In this document: one piece after another, positions 34,165 to 43,095 of the stretch
Layout of the letters: every line of letters starts with the position of its first letter
How positions within the stretch are numbered: position 1 is the stretch's first letter
DNA from: Natrinema halophilum
GTDB lineage: Archaea > Halobacteriota > Halobacteria > Halobacteriales > Natrialbaceae
Length of the DNA: 64,000 nucleotides
Reading direction: 5' to 3'
NCBI RefSeq assembly: GCF_013402815.2
Contig: NZ_CP058601.1
Span: 1,240,001-1,304,000, forward strand
The notes under the pieces: generated by a model
Database searches by the model: none
What the model saw: the letters and a program-made list of their open reading frames with translations, nothing else
What the model was told of the DNA's origin: nothing
Position numbers and translations under genes: made by a program

Positions 34165-35438
34165 CCGTTCACCTCCTCGAGGACGGCCGTCGCACGAGAA
34201 GCGGGATCGTCATCGCTTTCCTCGAAGGTCTGGGCGTCTACGTTTGCGCCGTATTCGTCGACCGAGAGGTGGCCGCGTACGCGGTATTCGCGGCCGACGA
34301 TGCGGTCGCGGATCGTATCCGCGACAACCTCCTGATCCATGGCTTCTCGGGCCTGTTCGAGCGCGTCGTCGAGGGTGCCGCCGTAGACCCGTTCGGTTAA
34401 CTCGTCGTCGAGGACGACGGTGACGGTGCCGGTGCCATCGTCGAGGATCGCTTTGACGCGCATGTCATCGATCCCGTCGACGTCGCCGTGGGTCCGACAT
34501 TGTCCTTTCTGTATGACGCGATAACACTCCGGACAGCGCTGAATCAGACCGGACCCTTCCCGAACGGCGAGTACGTTGCCGCTTACTTCGACGTCGTAGA
34601 CGCCACCCGTCCGGACCGCTTCGCCAACCTCCATGCTCGATGTATCGCTGCCGACGTCGATCGCTCGGTCGAGTCCGGTGACCGTCGAGAACTCGGAGAC
34701 GTTGACTTCGGGGACGCCCCTGAACTCCTGAACGTAGGCGTTCTCGATCCGGACCGTGCCGCCGTCCTCGATCTCCGGCGCGGGCTCCCAGTTCGTAAAC
34801 GGGAGTCGCCCACTCTCGTCGCCGAAGACGCCACTCAGGATGTCCGTCTCGCCGTCGCGGCCGTCGATCGTTTTGCGCTCGCACTCGAGGACGGCTACCT
34901 CGATCGTCACTGCGCGGTCGCCCGTTCGCAGAGCGGCTAGCTGGGCGTCGCCGCCAATATCGTGGTGCACCTCGAGCGACTCCTCCTCGAACGAGAGCGA
35001 GGTGCTCTCGCCGAGATTGAGTTCGGGATCGCCGTCCCACTCGCGAACGCCGGCGTTTCCGGCAGTGATCGTGTCGCCCGGAGAGAGGCCGAAATCCTCC
35101 CACGCCGTATAGTCGATAGCGCCGGTCTCGTCGGCCAGCCGGCCTTCGACGATGACGTGATCCTCCCCCTGATAGCGGATCGATCGTTTGCCCGCCGTCA
35201 GGACGACGCCGGAAACGGTGACGCTTCCGTCTTCGGGCGTGATTTCGGCGATGTCCTTCGCCGACGGCTTTGTGCCACCGCCACCACTGGAACCGTCGCC
35301 GTACTTCCGTCGGAGACTCTGCTTTGCTTCGTCGATCGGAACGCTGTACTCCACCAGGTTCTGCAAGTCGGATGTGACCTCCTCTTTGTCGACACCGAGG
35401 TCGGAGGCGAGATCCTCGGCATGATCGTCGAGTTCCAT
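34161..35438 (-). CDS. Replication protein A (single-stranded DNA-binding protein), OB folds plus zinc finger
   Basis: This 425-residue RPA has an N-terminal helical part (SDLQNLVEYSVPIDEAKQSL), then OB-fold domains: SVTVSGVVLTAGKRSIRYQG, VTIEVAVLECERKTIDGRDG, and VYDVEVSGNVLAVREG, followed by the zinc finger RCPECYRVIQKGQCRTHGDV and a final OB fold (RVKAILDDGTGTVTVVLDDE). It binds single-stranded DNA in replication and repair. ATG at 35438 is preferred to the GTG at 35441; TTTTTAAG near 35465 is the likely TATA element, about 27 bases upstream. It heads the operon with its associated protein and a phosphoesterase. The exact paralog (RPA1 or RPA3 type) is left open. Confidence 0.93.
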   Translation of the reverse strand: MELDDHAEDLASDLGVDKEEVTSDLQNLVEYSVPIDEAKQSLRRKYGDGSSGGGGTKPSAKDIAEITPEDGSVTVSGVVLTAGKRSIRYQGEDHVIVEGRLADETGAIDYTAWEDFGLSPGDTITAGNAGVREWDGDPELNLGESTSLSFEEESLEVHHDIGGDAQLAALRTGDRAVTIEVAVLECERKTIDGRDGETDILSGVFGDESGRLPFTNWEPAPEIEDGGTVRIENAYVQEFRGVPEVNVSEFSTVTGLDRAIDVGSDTSSMEVGEAVRTGGVYDVEVSGNVLAVREGSGLIQRCPECYRVIQKGQCRTHGDVDGIDDMRVKAILDDGTGTVTVVLDDELTERVYGGTLDDALEQAREAMDQEVVADTIRDRIVGREYRVRGHLSVDEYGANVDAQTFEESDDDPASRATAVLEEVNG

Positions 35439-35441
35439 CAC

Positions 35442-36142
35442 TTGCCTTTCGAGTTAGGGCTTAAAAAGCGTTCCCGCAGGGCGGTGAAAGTGAACCGTCG
35501 AGTGACCGATCGACCCGTTCTCGTACAGACCTGTCGCCAGACAGGTGGAAACTCCCGCTCACTCCGAACTGATCACCCGAAACCGATACTGCGGTGGCGC
35601 ACGCTGTGTCGCGGTGAGTCACTGATGAACCGTGGCCCAAATCAGCGCGAGGAATGAGTGAGGGAACGAAGTGACCGAGCGAATCAGCTGGGGAAGGCGT
35701 GGCGACTCCGTGTTTCCAGCCTGAACAGAACGCTCTGTGTCGTTCCGTTTCCTCTTTCAAGTAGACAGATAGATAGATAGATAGTAACCCAATTCTGGTA
35801 TACAGCGTCTCTCTCGCGGGTGAACCGACGGATTCGGCATGCGCGTATACGCCACTACCAAATGTCGGTTTGTCCATTTCAGACCGCAATAGCGACCGCT
35901 CGCGGTTGTTGGAAAGACGGGGTAGGTCAGTCAGGTGAACACACACGTGGAAACCACGTGTGCTGAAAGGTAACTGTCTAACCGTGCCGTCTACATCCCT
36001 CTCACTGCTATCACTACAAAACCCCTCCGGTACACGGATCCGGTGAGTGGCAGATCCCTCGAGGATCGTCGTTCGCCGATCGTCGGAGTCGGTATCGAGC
36101 GATACGTGGCACGGACTACACAGACGGCAGTACGGTCCGGTG
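35442..36142. other. Intergenic region: possible dispersed element, GATA run and hairpin
   Basis: About 700 bases between rpa and the AbrB-PhoU gene. The stretch 35575-35735 (GTGGCGCACGCTGTGTCGCG through GGCGTGGCGACTCCGTG) looks like a dispersed haloarchaeal intergenic sequence rather than a gene. A short AGAT/GATA run occurs near 35766-35785. A 9-base-pair hairpin is listed separately at 35942-35962. Confidence 0.5.
35942..35962. other. Perfect 9-base-pair hairpin
   Basis: CACACGTGG, AAA, CCACGTGTG. It lies about 180 bases beyond the AbrB-PhoU stop and about 500 bases upstream of rpa; it could be a terminator-like or protein-binding structure. No poly-T run follows on either strand. Confidence 0.6.
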
Positions 36143-37138
36143 TCAGGGACGCGGTGCCGCCTTCTGCAGCGCCGTTTCGGCGATGTTCCCGCCGTAATCG
36201 GCGCTTCTGGATAGCGAGTCGACGATCAGGCCCAGCGACTGGGCCTGTACCGGTTCGAGGTCCCGAAGCATGTCGTCGATCTGCCGAGTGTGTTCGTCGA
36301 TATCGAGGATGGCTTCGCGTGCGTCGTGACCGAGCCGATTCGCCTCGTCGGAATCGTCGGCGAACAGCGCATCCATCGACTTCTCGAGAATGGTAGCGGC
36401 AGCCGATTGAAGATCCTCGAGCGCCTCGGCGACCGATTCGGGAGTCTCGTCGAGTTTCAGCGCCAGGTTGCTGATTTTCGTCGCGTGGTCGGCGACTCGC
36501 TCGAGTTGGCGAGCGCTCGAGTGGAAGTCGAAGCAGTCTTCGCGCGGAACGCCGAGTTCTTCGGCCGCACGCGGGGAGCGGAGGGTCGCGCGGAAAATTC
36601 GCGAGACGACCAGCCAGAGGCGGTCGACATCGTCGTCCCGTTCGATGACGTCGTGGGCGATATCGTCGTCGTTCTCGATCAGCGACCGAACGGCGTCCTC
36701 GAGCATCGCTTGCGAGATCAACCGCATGCGCGTGACGGCGTTGACGATCGACAGCTCCGAGGAGTCGAGCAGGTCCTGAATGACCACGCTGTCGGTGGTC
36801 TCCTCGAGCACCTCGACGCCGACCAGTCCCTGGGTCGCGCTGCGAATCGCCCGTCGCTGGTCCGTCGTAATCCGCCCCGCTTCGAGCCTGATGATGTCGA
36901 AGCCGCTTACATACATCGTCATCACGGCACGGGTCAGCCGTTCGCCCTTGAGGTTCGAGACGTCGAGCGTTCCTTCCTGTCGATTCGTCTCGCTCTGGGG
37001 CGTTAGCAGGAGGGCGTCGTCTTCGGGATAGAATTCGACGGTCGTTCCGGCGCTAACGTCGTTTTCGGTCGCCCACGTTTTCGGAAGTGAAACCGTATAC
37101 GTTGACCCGCCGGTCACCTGTACCTTTCGCGTCTCCAT
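36143..37138 (-). CDS. PhoU domain protein with N-terminal AbrB/SpoVT DNA-binding domain
   Basis: The 331-residue product begins with an AbrB-type swapped-hairpin domain (RKVQVTGGSTYTVSLPKTWA, NDVSAGTTVEFYPEDDALLL) and continues with two PhoU three-helix units (DSSELSIVNAVTRMRLISQA; DCFDFHSSARQLERVADHAT, SLGLIVDSLSRSADYGGNI). PhoU proteins signal phosphate sufficiency; the DNA-binding part makes this a likely phosphate-responsive transcription regulator. The ATG at 37138 has a TTTATATT element about 27 bases upstream (37162-37169). It is divergent from the first pst operon, and its promoter contains an 11-base sequence shared with the pstS promoter. Confidence 0.92.
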   Translation of the reverse strand: METRKVQVTGGSTYTVSLPKTWATENDVSAGTTVEFYPEDDALLLTPQSETNRQEGTLDVSNLKGERLTRAVMTMYVSGFDIIRLEAGRITTDQRRAIRSATQGLVGVEVLEETTDSVVIQDLLDSSELSIVNAVTRMRLISQAMLEDAVRSLIENDDDIAHDVIERDDDVDRLWLVVSRIFRATLRSPRAAEELGVPREDCFDFHSSARQLERVADHATKISNLALKLDETPESVAEALEDLQSAAATILEKSMDALFADDSDEANRLGHDAREAILDIDEHTRQIDDMLRDLEPVQAQSLGLIVDSLSRSADYGGNIAETALQKAAPRP

Positions 37139-37180
37139 AGAGCGTGGTTTCAACCGCACGAATATAAATCTACGTGGATC

Positions 37181-37191
37181 TATAGAGATAT
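37181..37191. promoter_or_regulatory. Shared motif TATAGAGATAT, copy 1 (phoU-AbrB promoter)
   Basis: This 11-base sequence lies about 12 bases upstream of the TATA element of the minus-strand AbrB-PhoU gene. The identical sequence occurs at 37645-37655 ahead of pstS. Candidate phosphate-responsive site. Confidence 0.5.
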
Positions 37192-37644
37192 AGCAGACCA
37201 ACCGTACGATCGGTTGTATAGGGGCTATTTACCTCTCGTTATCGATCGGATATAACCGAGTACTACCGATGAAAACGGTACGCAAACGGATCATATATAG
37301 CATTCGAAGGTTTCCTATCCCTCCACTTCGAAGCCGATACCGGCCTCACGATTAGCCGTGTAGCCGAAACTGGCGTCGTTTTATCGGCGTCACGACCAGT
37401 TGTGGTGGGGACCTCGAGTTGTCAGTAGCTCCGGCCGCCCGCTGGCGAGACCGGTCACTGAATGTTTTTCCCATCAATCGAGTACGCTCCATCGATGATT
37501 GACAAGGTACCGCTGACCTGGCTTCCGAGAAGAACAGTGTCCGATTCGAAATGATGGCCCCCGGATCGTCGAGATGTGATTTTGCTGTGATCTAAGCGGG
37601 GGCTACGTTCGCGATCGCTCATACCATTCGAGGAAGCCGTACTA

Positions 37645-37655
37645 TATAGAGATAT
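37645..37655. promoter_or_regulatory. Shared motif TATAGAGATAT, copy 2 (pstS promoter)
   Basis: Identical to copy 1 at 37181. It ends about 38 bases before the pstS TATA element. The second pst operon has a related CTATATAGTGAT at about 44011. Confidence 0.5.
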
Positions 37656-37722
37656 GTTCCAACAGATCAATATATATGGCTCATAGCATGCCTTTTTTAT
37701 ACCGTCTCGAATCAATCTCGTG

Positions 37723-38814
37723 ATGGCAGACAACAAGTTCGGACGCGACGCAGTATCACGACGGAAGTTCATCGTCGGAACCGGTGCGGTCGGTGCTGTC
37801 GCAGCAGCCGGCTGCCTCGGAAGCGCTGACGGGAGTAGCAGTACCGGACCGCTAACGGCAGACGGTTCCTCTACCGTCTATCCAATTACGTCCGACGCGG
37901 CGTCCTTCTGGAACTCCAACCACCCCGCTGACGACGGCGAGTACTGGGGCTCCAACTCCGAAGGCACGGCGCCCGGCTACGACGAGATCGACAACCCCGA
38001 CGACAAGAACCTCGCCGATTACTGGGCGGACCTCTACGGCTTCGAGCCCAAGGACGGCGCCGCGCCCCCGTTCTCGGTCAACGTCGGTCTCAGCCACTCC
38101 GGTACCGGCATCGAGAAGGTCGCCAACGAACAGGTTGACATTGGGGACGCCAGTTCGAGCGTCGCCGACGAGCTCCCCGACGCTAGCCAGGAAGAGCTCG
38201 ACAAGTACACTGACCACGTCGTCGCGCGCGACGGCCAACCCGTCGTCGTGAGCAAGGAAATCTGGGACAGCGGCGTCGAGAAGCTGACCGGTGATCAGGT
38301 CCGCGCGATCTACACCGGCGAGATCACGAATTGGTCCGAGATCGATCAGTACTCCGGCCCCGACAGGGAGATTCAGGCGGTCGGCCGCGCGGTCGGCTCC
38401 GGTACGGACACGGCGTTCCGTGCCAACATGCTCGGCGACCCCGAGGCCGAGATGAGCGTCGACGTCCGCAAGGGCCAGAACCAGCAGGTCCAGACGACGG
38501 TCGCTGACTCCGACAACGCCATCGCGTACATGGCGCTCGCGTTCGTCGACATGGACCGCGTCCCCGCGATCTCGCTCGAACTCGACGGGACGACCTACAC
38601 GCTCGGCGAGAACCTCGGCTCGAAGGACTACCCGCTCTCTCGCGAGCTCCACTGCTACACCTACGAAGGGACGAGCAAGAAGGAGGCAGCCTTCATCAAC
38701 ATGCTGCTGAGCGAGTTCGGTCAACTCCACTTCGTCAAGCCGAACAACTACTTCATGCTCCCGCCCGAGGAGCGCGACGAACAGCGCTCGAAGCTGCCCG
38801 AACAGGAGAACTAA
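37723..38814 (+). CDS. pstS: Phosphate-binding lipoprotein PstS (first Pst system)
   Basis: The 363-residue product is a TAT-exported lipoprotein: SRRKFIVGTGAVGAVAAAGC with lipobox Cys. The binding domain has the phosphate motif TADGSSTVYPITSDAASFW, GLSHSGTGIEKVANEQVDIG, DASSSVADE, and RAVGSGTDTAFRANML. It captures phosphate outside the cell and delivers it to PstCA. It is longer than PstS of the second operon (324) because of an insertion after the first motif (ADDGEYWGSNSEGTAPGYDE onward). ATG at 37723 follows the TATA by about 22-25 bases. First gene of pstSCAB-phoU. Confidence 0.95.
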   Translation: MADNKFGRDAVSRRKFIVGTGAVGAVAAAGCLGSADGSSSTGPLTADGSSTVYPITSDAASFWNSNHPADDGEYWGSNSEGTAPGYDEIDNPDDKNLADYWADLYGFEPKDGAAPPFSVNVGLSHSGTGIEKVANEQVDIGDASSSVADELPDASQEELDKYTDHVVARDGQPVVVSKEIWDSGVEKLTGDQVRAIYTGEITNWSEIDQYSGPDREIQAVGRAVGSGTDTAFRANMLGDPEAEMSVDVRKGQNQQVQTTVADSDNAIAYMALAFVDMDRVPAISLELDGTTYTLGENLGSKDYPLSRELHCYTYEGTSKKEAAFINMLLSEFGQLHFVKPNNYFMLPPEERDEQRSKLPEQEN

Positions 38815-38844
38815 GTCGCGGCTCAGTGCAATCACCGATATTTT

Positions 38845-39921
38845 ATGTCAACATCAGAACTACACCGACAACTGAAAGACCGCATCGGGGTCGAGTCGGC
38901 CGACGACGCGGTCGTACCCCTGGGAGCGGTGGGAGCGGTGTGCCTACTCGGGTCGGCCGTCATGTTCTTGATCGGGTCCCCATTTACGGCGCTGCCCCTC
39001 GCGGGGTTCCTGTTCACGGTGGCGTATGGACTGTACGAGTACCAGGCGGCCACGGCGAAAGCGCTGAGTTTTCTCGCGACGATCGGTACCGGAGCGATCC
39101 TCGCGCTGATCACGATCTACCTGATCGTCGAGGCGCTGCCAGCGATCCGCTTCATGGGTGCGGAGATGTTCACGGCCACCTCCGAGCCGATGTGGCGCAC
39201 GCGCGGCGAGGAGATCTACTCGCTTGTCCCGATGATGTGGGGGACGCTCGTCACGACGGTGCTTGCGATGCTGATCGCCGGCCCGCTCGGCGTCGCAGGC
39301 GCGCTGTTCATCAGCGAGATCGCACCCGACGCCGTCCGCGAGGTCGTCAAGCCCGCCGTCGAGACGCTCGCCGGGATCCCCTCGATCGTTTACGGGTTCA
39401 TCGGTTTCACCATCTTGAACGACTACATGATGGAGAACCTGGAACTGACGACGTCCGGCAGCCTCGTCATCGTGGGCATGGTCGTCGGCCTGATGTCGCT
39501 ACCGACGGTCGTCTCGGTCGCGGAGGACGCCATCGCGAGCGTGCCAGAGTCGATGAAAAGTGGGTCACTCGCGCTCGGAACGACCGACTGGCAGACCACC
39601 AAGAGCATCACGATCCCCGCTGCATTCTCGGGCGTCTCCGCCGCAGTGCTTCTCGGCGTCGGTCGTGCCGTCGGCGAGACGATGGCCGCGACCGTCATCC
39701 TGGGCCACGCCCAGCGGCTCCCCGACCCGCTGTACGACGTCTTCGGCAACACCGAGACGCTGACCAGCCTGATCGCCAGCCAGTACGGGGTCGCCAGCGG
39801 CACGCACATGAGCGCACTGTTCGCCGCCGGCGTCGTGTTGTTCGTCAGCGTCACCGCGCTGTCAATCTGTTCACAATATATTGAACGACGTATGAAGCAC
39901 CAGCTACAGGGTGAATCATGA
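38845..39921 (+). CDS. pstC: Phosphate ABC transporter permease PstC (first Pst system)
   Basis: A 358-residue inner-membrane permease with MetI-like fold. It contains the ABC-interaction (EAA) loop PESMKSGSLALGTTDWQTTK followed by the typical AVLLGVGRAVGETMAATVIL. Early helices include AVGAVCLLGSAVMFLIG and LSFLATIGTGAILALITIYL. It is 30 bases after pstS and overlaps pstA by four bases (ATGA). Confidence 0.95.
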   Translation: MSTSELHRQLKDRIGVESADDAVVPLGAVGAVCLLGSAVMFLIGSPFTALPLAGFLFTVAYGLYEYQAATAKALSFLATIGTGAILALITIYLIVEALPAIRFMGAEMFTATSEPMWRTRGEEIYSLVPMMWGTLVTTVLAMLIAGPLGVAGALFISEIAPDAVREVVKPAVETLAGIPSIVYGFIGFTILNDYMMENLELTTSGSLVIVGMVVGLMSLPTVVSVAEDAIASVPESMKSGSLALGTTDWQTTKSITIPAAFSGVSAAVLLGVGRAVGETMAATVILGHAQRLPDPLYDVFGNTETLTSLIASQYGVASGTHMSALFAAGVVLFVSVTALSICSQYIERRMKHQLQGES

Positions 39922-41471
39922 GCGGGGAGACCGCCTCCCGTACGACCACACCGGGAGTCGACACGTTCGACCGCGTTGCGCTCGGCATCGTCGGGATCGC
40001 TATCGTTACGTTCCTATTCGGCTGGACGACGCTGTTCGGTCGCACGAGCCCCGACACCGCCGTCGCGGGCTTTTCGCTGTTCACGTTGTTCGGCGTCGTG
40101 TTCCTGCTGGCGGGCGTCGGACTGATCGTCTCGGGAATCGCGTCGTACGCCGACACCTTCGAGACGACCGCCGACCGGTACACCGGATTCGGCACCGGCG
40201 TCGCGTTCGGCGTCGTCGGCTTCGCGACCGGCGGTCTCGTGTCGACGATCCTGTTCGGCATCGGCGCGACGGGCAGCGTCCTCGCGGGGCTGGTCGTCGC
40301 GCTCGTCACGACGCTCGGCGTCGCAGTGCTCCCGGAAGACCTCGGCACGACTCTTCCGGTCGGCCTGCTCTCGATCCTTTGGGGCGCGCTGCTGGTCGGC
40401 GGTCTCGTCGATGCGAGCTGGTTCTGGAACCCGCCGTCGCTCGAGGCGACGTTCCACGCTCCGATCTTCGTCCCGTTCGCGACCATCGCGCTCAGCCTAC
40501 TCGTCGCCTGGAGCGGCGCTATCGTCGCCGAAGGCTTCGGCAGTCAGGGCCGCCAGAACGGCGCGTACCTGCTGATCGGCCTGAACGCATTCGGCATGAT
40601 CGCGGTGCTCCTATTACTGATCCTCTTCGTCGTCCGGAAGGGACTGCCGAAGCTTCTCGAGGGCGCGCAGTTCGGTCCAGGGCTGAGCATCTCCGTTCCC
40701 TTCCTCACGAAGGGCGTCATGCTCGGCCAGCAGTACAACGGCATCTTTCCGGCCATCGTCGGCACGGTCTGGCTCGTGATCGGCGCAGTGGTACTTGCGG
40801 TTCCGATGGGGATCGGTGCCGCCGTCTTCCTCACGGAGTACGCAGAGCAGGGCCGGTTCACCGCGGTCATCGAAACCGCAACCAATGCGCTGTGGAGTAC
40901 GCCCAGTATCGTCTACGGCCTGTTCGGCTACGCGTTCCTCGTGCCCCGGTTCGGCAACAGCAACTCGCTGCTCGCAGGGATGATGGTTCTGGGCTTCATG
41001 CTGTTGCCTCTTGTCGTCATCACAAGTCGGGAGTCGATCAAGAGCGTCCCCGACGAGTACCGCGACGCCAGCGCCGCGCTCGGCGTCAATCAGTGGCAGA
41101 CGATCCGGAGCGTCGTACTCCCGGCCGCGATGCCGGGCGTCGTGACGGGCGTGATCCTCGGCGTGGGCCGGATCGCAGGTGAGACGGCGCCGATCCTGCT
41201 CGTGACGAGTGGCCAACCGTTCCCCGCCCGCGCGCCGAACATCCTCGGCACTTTCCGATTCGTCGCGACGCCGCCGTTCGTCGAGAACGAGGCCCTGTTA
41301 CAGGCCTCGAGCGCACTCCCGTACCAACTGTACGCTGTCATCACCGCCGGCGTCGGCCAGGAGGAGGCGTTCGGATGGGGAACCGCTCTCGTACTGCTAC
41401 TGGTGGTGCTTGGATTTTACGCAGTCGGCATCGCCTCGCGGATCTATTTCAGGAGGAAGCTACGCCAATGA
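39918..41471 (+). CDS. pstA: Phosphate ABC transporter permease PstA with long N-terminal membrane extension
   Basis: The 517-residue product is much longer than PstA of the second operon (296). Residues from about 255 on are the MetI-like permease ([59 protein letters not shown]). The first 240 residues add about six hydrophobic segments ([56 protein letters not shown] and others) with no counterpart in bacterial PstA. The extension may adapt the transporter or interact with PstC or PhoU. It overlaps both neighbours by four bases. Confidence 0.93.
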   Translation: MSGETASRTTTPGVDTFDRVALGIVGIAIVTFLFGWTTLFGRTSPDTAVAGFSLFTLFGVVFLLAGVGLIVSGIASYADTFETTADRYTGFGTGVAFGVVGFATGGLVSTILFGIGATGSVLAGLVVALVTTLGVAVLPEDLGTTLPVGLLSILWGALLVGGLVDASWFWNPPSLEATFHAPIFVPFATIALSLLVAWSGAIVAEGFGSQGRQNGAYLLIGLNAFGMIAVLLLLILFVVRKGLPKLLEGAQFGPGLSISVPFLTKGVMLGQQYNGIFPAIVGTVWLVIGAVVLAVPMGIGAAVFLTEYAEQGRFTAVIETATNALWSTPSIVYGLFGYAFLVPRFGNSNSLLAGMMVLGFMLLPLVVITSRESIKSVPDEYRDASAALGVNQWQTIRSVVLPAAMPGVVTGVILGVGRIAGETAPILLVTSGQPFPARAPNILGTFRFVATPPFVENEALLQASSALPYQLYAVITAGVGQEEAFGWGTALVLLLVVLGFYAVGIASRIYFRRKLRQ

Positions 41472-42376
41472 GCAAACAGACAGCAACGCGGAAGAACGGG
41501 GAACAGAAATCAAACAGCCTCACGGTCGACGCCGAGACCGACGAGCGACTCGTCGACTCGTGGACCGACTACGAGTTCGACGGCGAGGCCGCCATCTCGG
41601 TCGAGAACCTCGACGTCTACTACGGCGACGACCACGCCATAGACAGCATCTCGATGGACATTCCCGAGCAGAGCGTGACGGCCCTGATCGGCCCGAGCGG
41701 CTGCGGAAAGTCGACGTTCCTTCGGTGTCTCAACCGGATGAACGACCGGATCGACAGCGCCCGAGTCGAGGGAGCCGTCGAGATCGACGACGAAAACATC
41801 TACGAGGGCGACACCGATCTGGTGAAGCTCCGGAAGACGGTCGGGATGGTCTTCCAGAGCCCGAACCCGTTCCCGAAGTCGATCCGAGAGAACGTCTCCT
41901 ACGGGCCGCGAAAACACGGCGACGTGAACGTCGGCCTGTTGGGCCGCCTGCTCGGAAACGACGACCGGACGGTCGAGCAGGAGATCGTCGAGCGCTCGCT
42001 CGAGCAGGCGGCGCTGTGGGAGGAGGTCTCCGACCGACTCGACGATAACGCACTCGGACTCTCGGGCGGTCAGCAACAGCGCCTGTGCATCGCGCGCTGT
42101 CTCGCCGTCGATCCCGACGTGATCCTGATGGACGAACCAGCGAGCGCGCTCGACCCAGTTGCGACCGCCAAGATCGAGGACCTCATCGAGCAACTCGCCG
42201 AGGAGTACACCGTCGTGGTCGTTACCCACAACATGCAACAGGCCGCGCGGATCAGCGACCAGACCGCCGTGTTCCTCACCGGCGGCCAGCTCGTCGAGTA
42301 CGACGAGACCGAAAAGATCTTCGAGAATCCCGAGAGCGATCGGGTCGAAGACTACGTCACCGGGAAATTCGGGTAA
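41468..42376 (+). CDS. pstB: Phosphate ABC transporter ATPase PstB (first Pst system)
   Basis: The 302-residue ATPase has Walker [21 protein letters not shown], the Q-loop [19 protein letters not shown], signature [19 protein letters not shown], Walker [16 protein letters not shown] and the H-loop [20 protein letters not shown]. It powers phosphate import with PstCA. The first 55 residues are an acidic extension. ATG at 41468 overlaps pstA; the stop shares one base with the ATG of phoU. Confidence 0.96.
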   Translation: MSKQTATRKNGEQKSNSLTVDAETDERLVDSWTDYEFDGEAAISVENLDVYYGDDHAIDSISMDIPEQSVTALIGPSGCGKSTFLRCLNRMNDRIDSARVEGAVEIDDENIYEGDTDLVKLRKTVGMVFQSPNPFPKSIRENVSYGPRKHGDVNVGLLGRLLGNDDRTVEQEIVERSLEQAALWEEVSDRLDDNALGLSGGQQQRLCIARCLAVDPDVILMDEPASALDPVATAKIEDLIEQLAEEYTVVVVTHNMQQAARISDQTAVFLTGGQLVEYDETEKIFENPESDRVEDYVTGKFG

Positions 42377-43095
42377 TGGCCCGCGAGAGGTACCGGGAGC
42401 GCCTCGAGCGTCTTCGCGAAGCGGTCGTCGCGATGGGTGATCTCGTCTACGAGCAACTCGACGACGGGTTGACCGCGCTATTTACCGGCGATCTGTCGCT
42501 CGCGCGGGAGGTTATCGCCGGAGACCGAACCGTCAATCATCGCGCCCACGAGATCGAAAACGAGTGTCTCGATCTGCTGGCACTCGAGCAACCCCTCGCC
42601 GGCGATCTGCGAATCGTCGTCGCCGCGTTCAAGATAGTCACCGACCTCGAGCGCGTCGGCGACCTCGCGACGAATGTGGCGGAGTACGCATTGACTGCGA
42701 CGGCGTCGTCGACGCTACCCGACGTCGATTTCGAGCGGATCTCGGCGCTCGCATTGGAGTTGCTCGAGCGGTCGATCGAAGCGTTCGCCGCGGAAGACCC
42801 GTCGGCCTGTTTCGCAGTTGCCGATCGTGACGACGAACTCGATGCCCGTTGTGCGGGCGTCGCCGAGCGCGTCGTCCGAATCTGCATCGATCTCCGCGTC
42901 GAGAACATCGATTCGGTCGCTTCCTCGACAGTCGAGGCCGGGTCTGTCGCCAGTCAGCCGATGCGCGATATCCTCGCCGACGTGTCGCGGACGCTGGTAA
43001 TCGTTCGCGATATCGAACGCGTCGGTGACCACGCCGTGAACGTCGCGGCCCGGACGCTGTACGCCCTCGAGACCAGCGACGAGCTGCTTTTCTGA
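42376..43095 (+). CDS. phoU: PhoU phosphate-signalling protein (last gene of the first Pst operon)
   Basis: The 239-residue product has two PhoU three-helix units: EQPLAGDLRIVVAAFKIVTD with LERVGDLATNVAEYAL, and DVSRTLVIVRDIERVGDHAV with NVAARTLYAL. These bind metal clusters at the conserved Asp/Glu pairs and contact PstB to regulate transport. The ATG shares its first base with the last base of the pstB stop, so the two are translationally coupled. Confidence 0.94.
   Translation: MARERYRERLERLREAVVAMGDLVYEQLDDGLTALFTGDLSLAREVIAGDRTVNHRAHEIENECLDLLALEQPLAGDLRIVVAAFKIVTDLERVGDLATNVAEYALTATASSTLPDVDFERISALALELLERSIEAFAAEDPSACFAVADRDDELDARCAGVAERVVRICIDLRVENIDSVASSTVEAGSVASQPMRDILADVSRTLVIVRDIERVGDHAVNVAARTLYALETSDELLF

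Larger units (their letters stand above)
37139..37722. promoter_or_regulatory. Divergent promoter region of phoU-AbrB and pstS
   Basis: About 580 AT-richer bases. It holds the minus-strand TATA element at 37162-37169, an inverted repeat CAACCG, 6 bases, CGGTTG at 37199-37216, TATATATGG near 37671, and the plus-strand TATA TTTTTTATA at 37693-37701, about 25 bases before the pstS ATG. No protein-coding frame is convincing. Confidence 0.7.

Noticed and set aside
35766-35785. GATA run as a microsatellite of interest
   Set aside because: Only about five units; common by chance in AT-rich patches and no promoter or gene depends on it visibly.
35461-35946. Minus-strand frame of 161 codons upstream of rpa
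   Set aside because: No domain, passes through the GATA run and the suspected dispersed element, and composition is not haloarchaeal.
38826-39884. Frame of 352 codons overlapping pstC
   Set aside because: Extremely Arg/His-rich, in the +2 frame of a clear permease gene.
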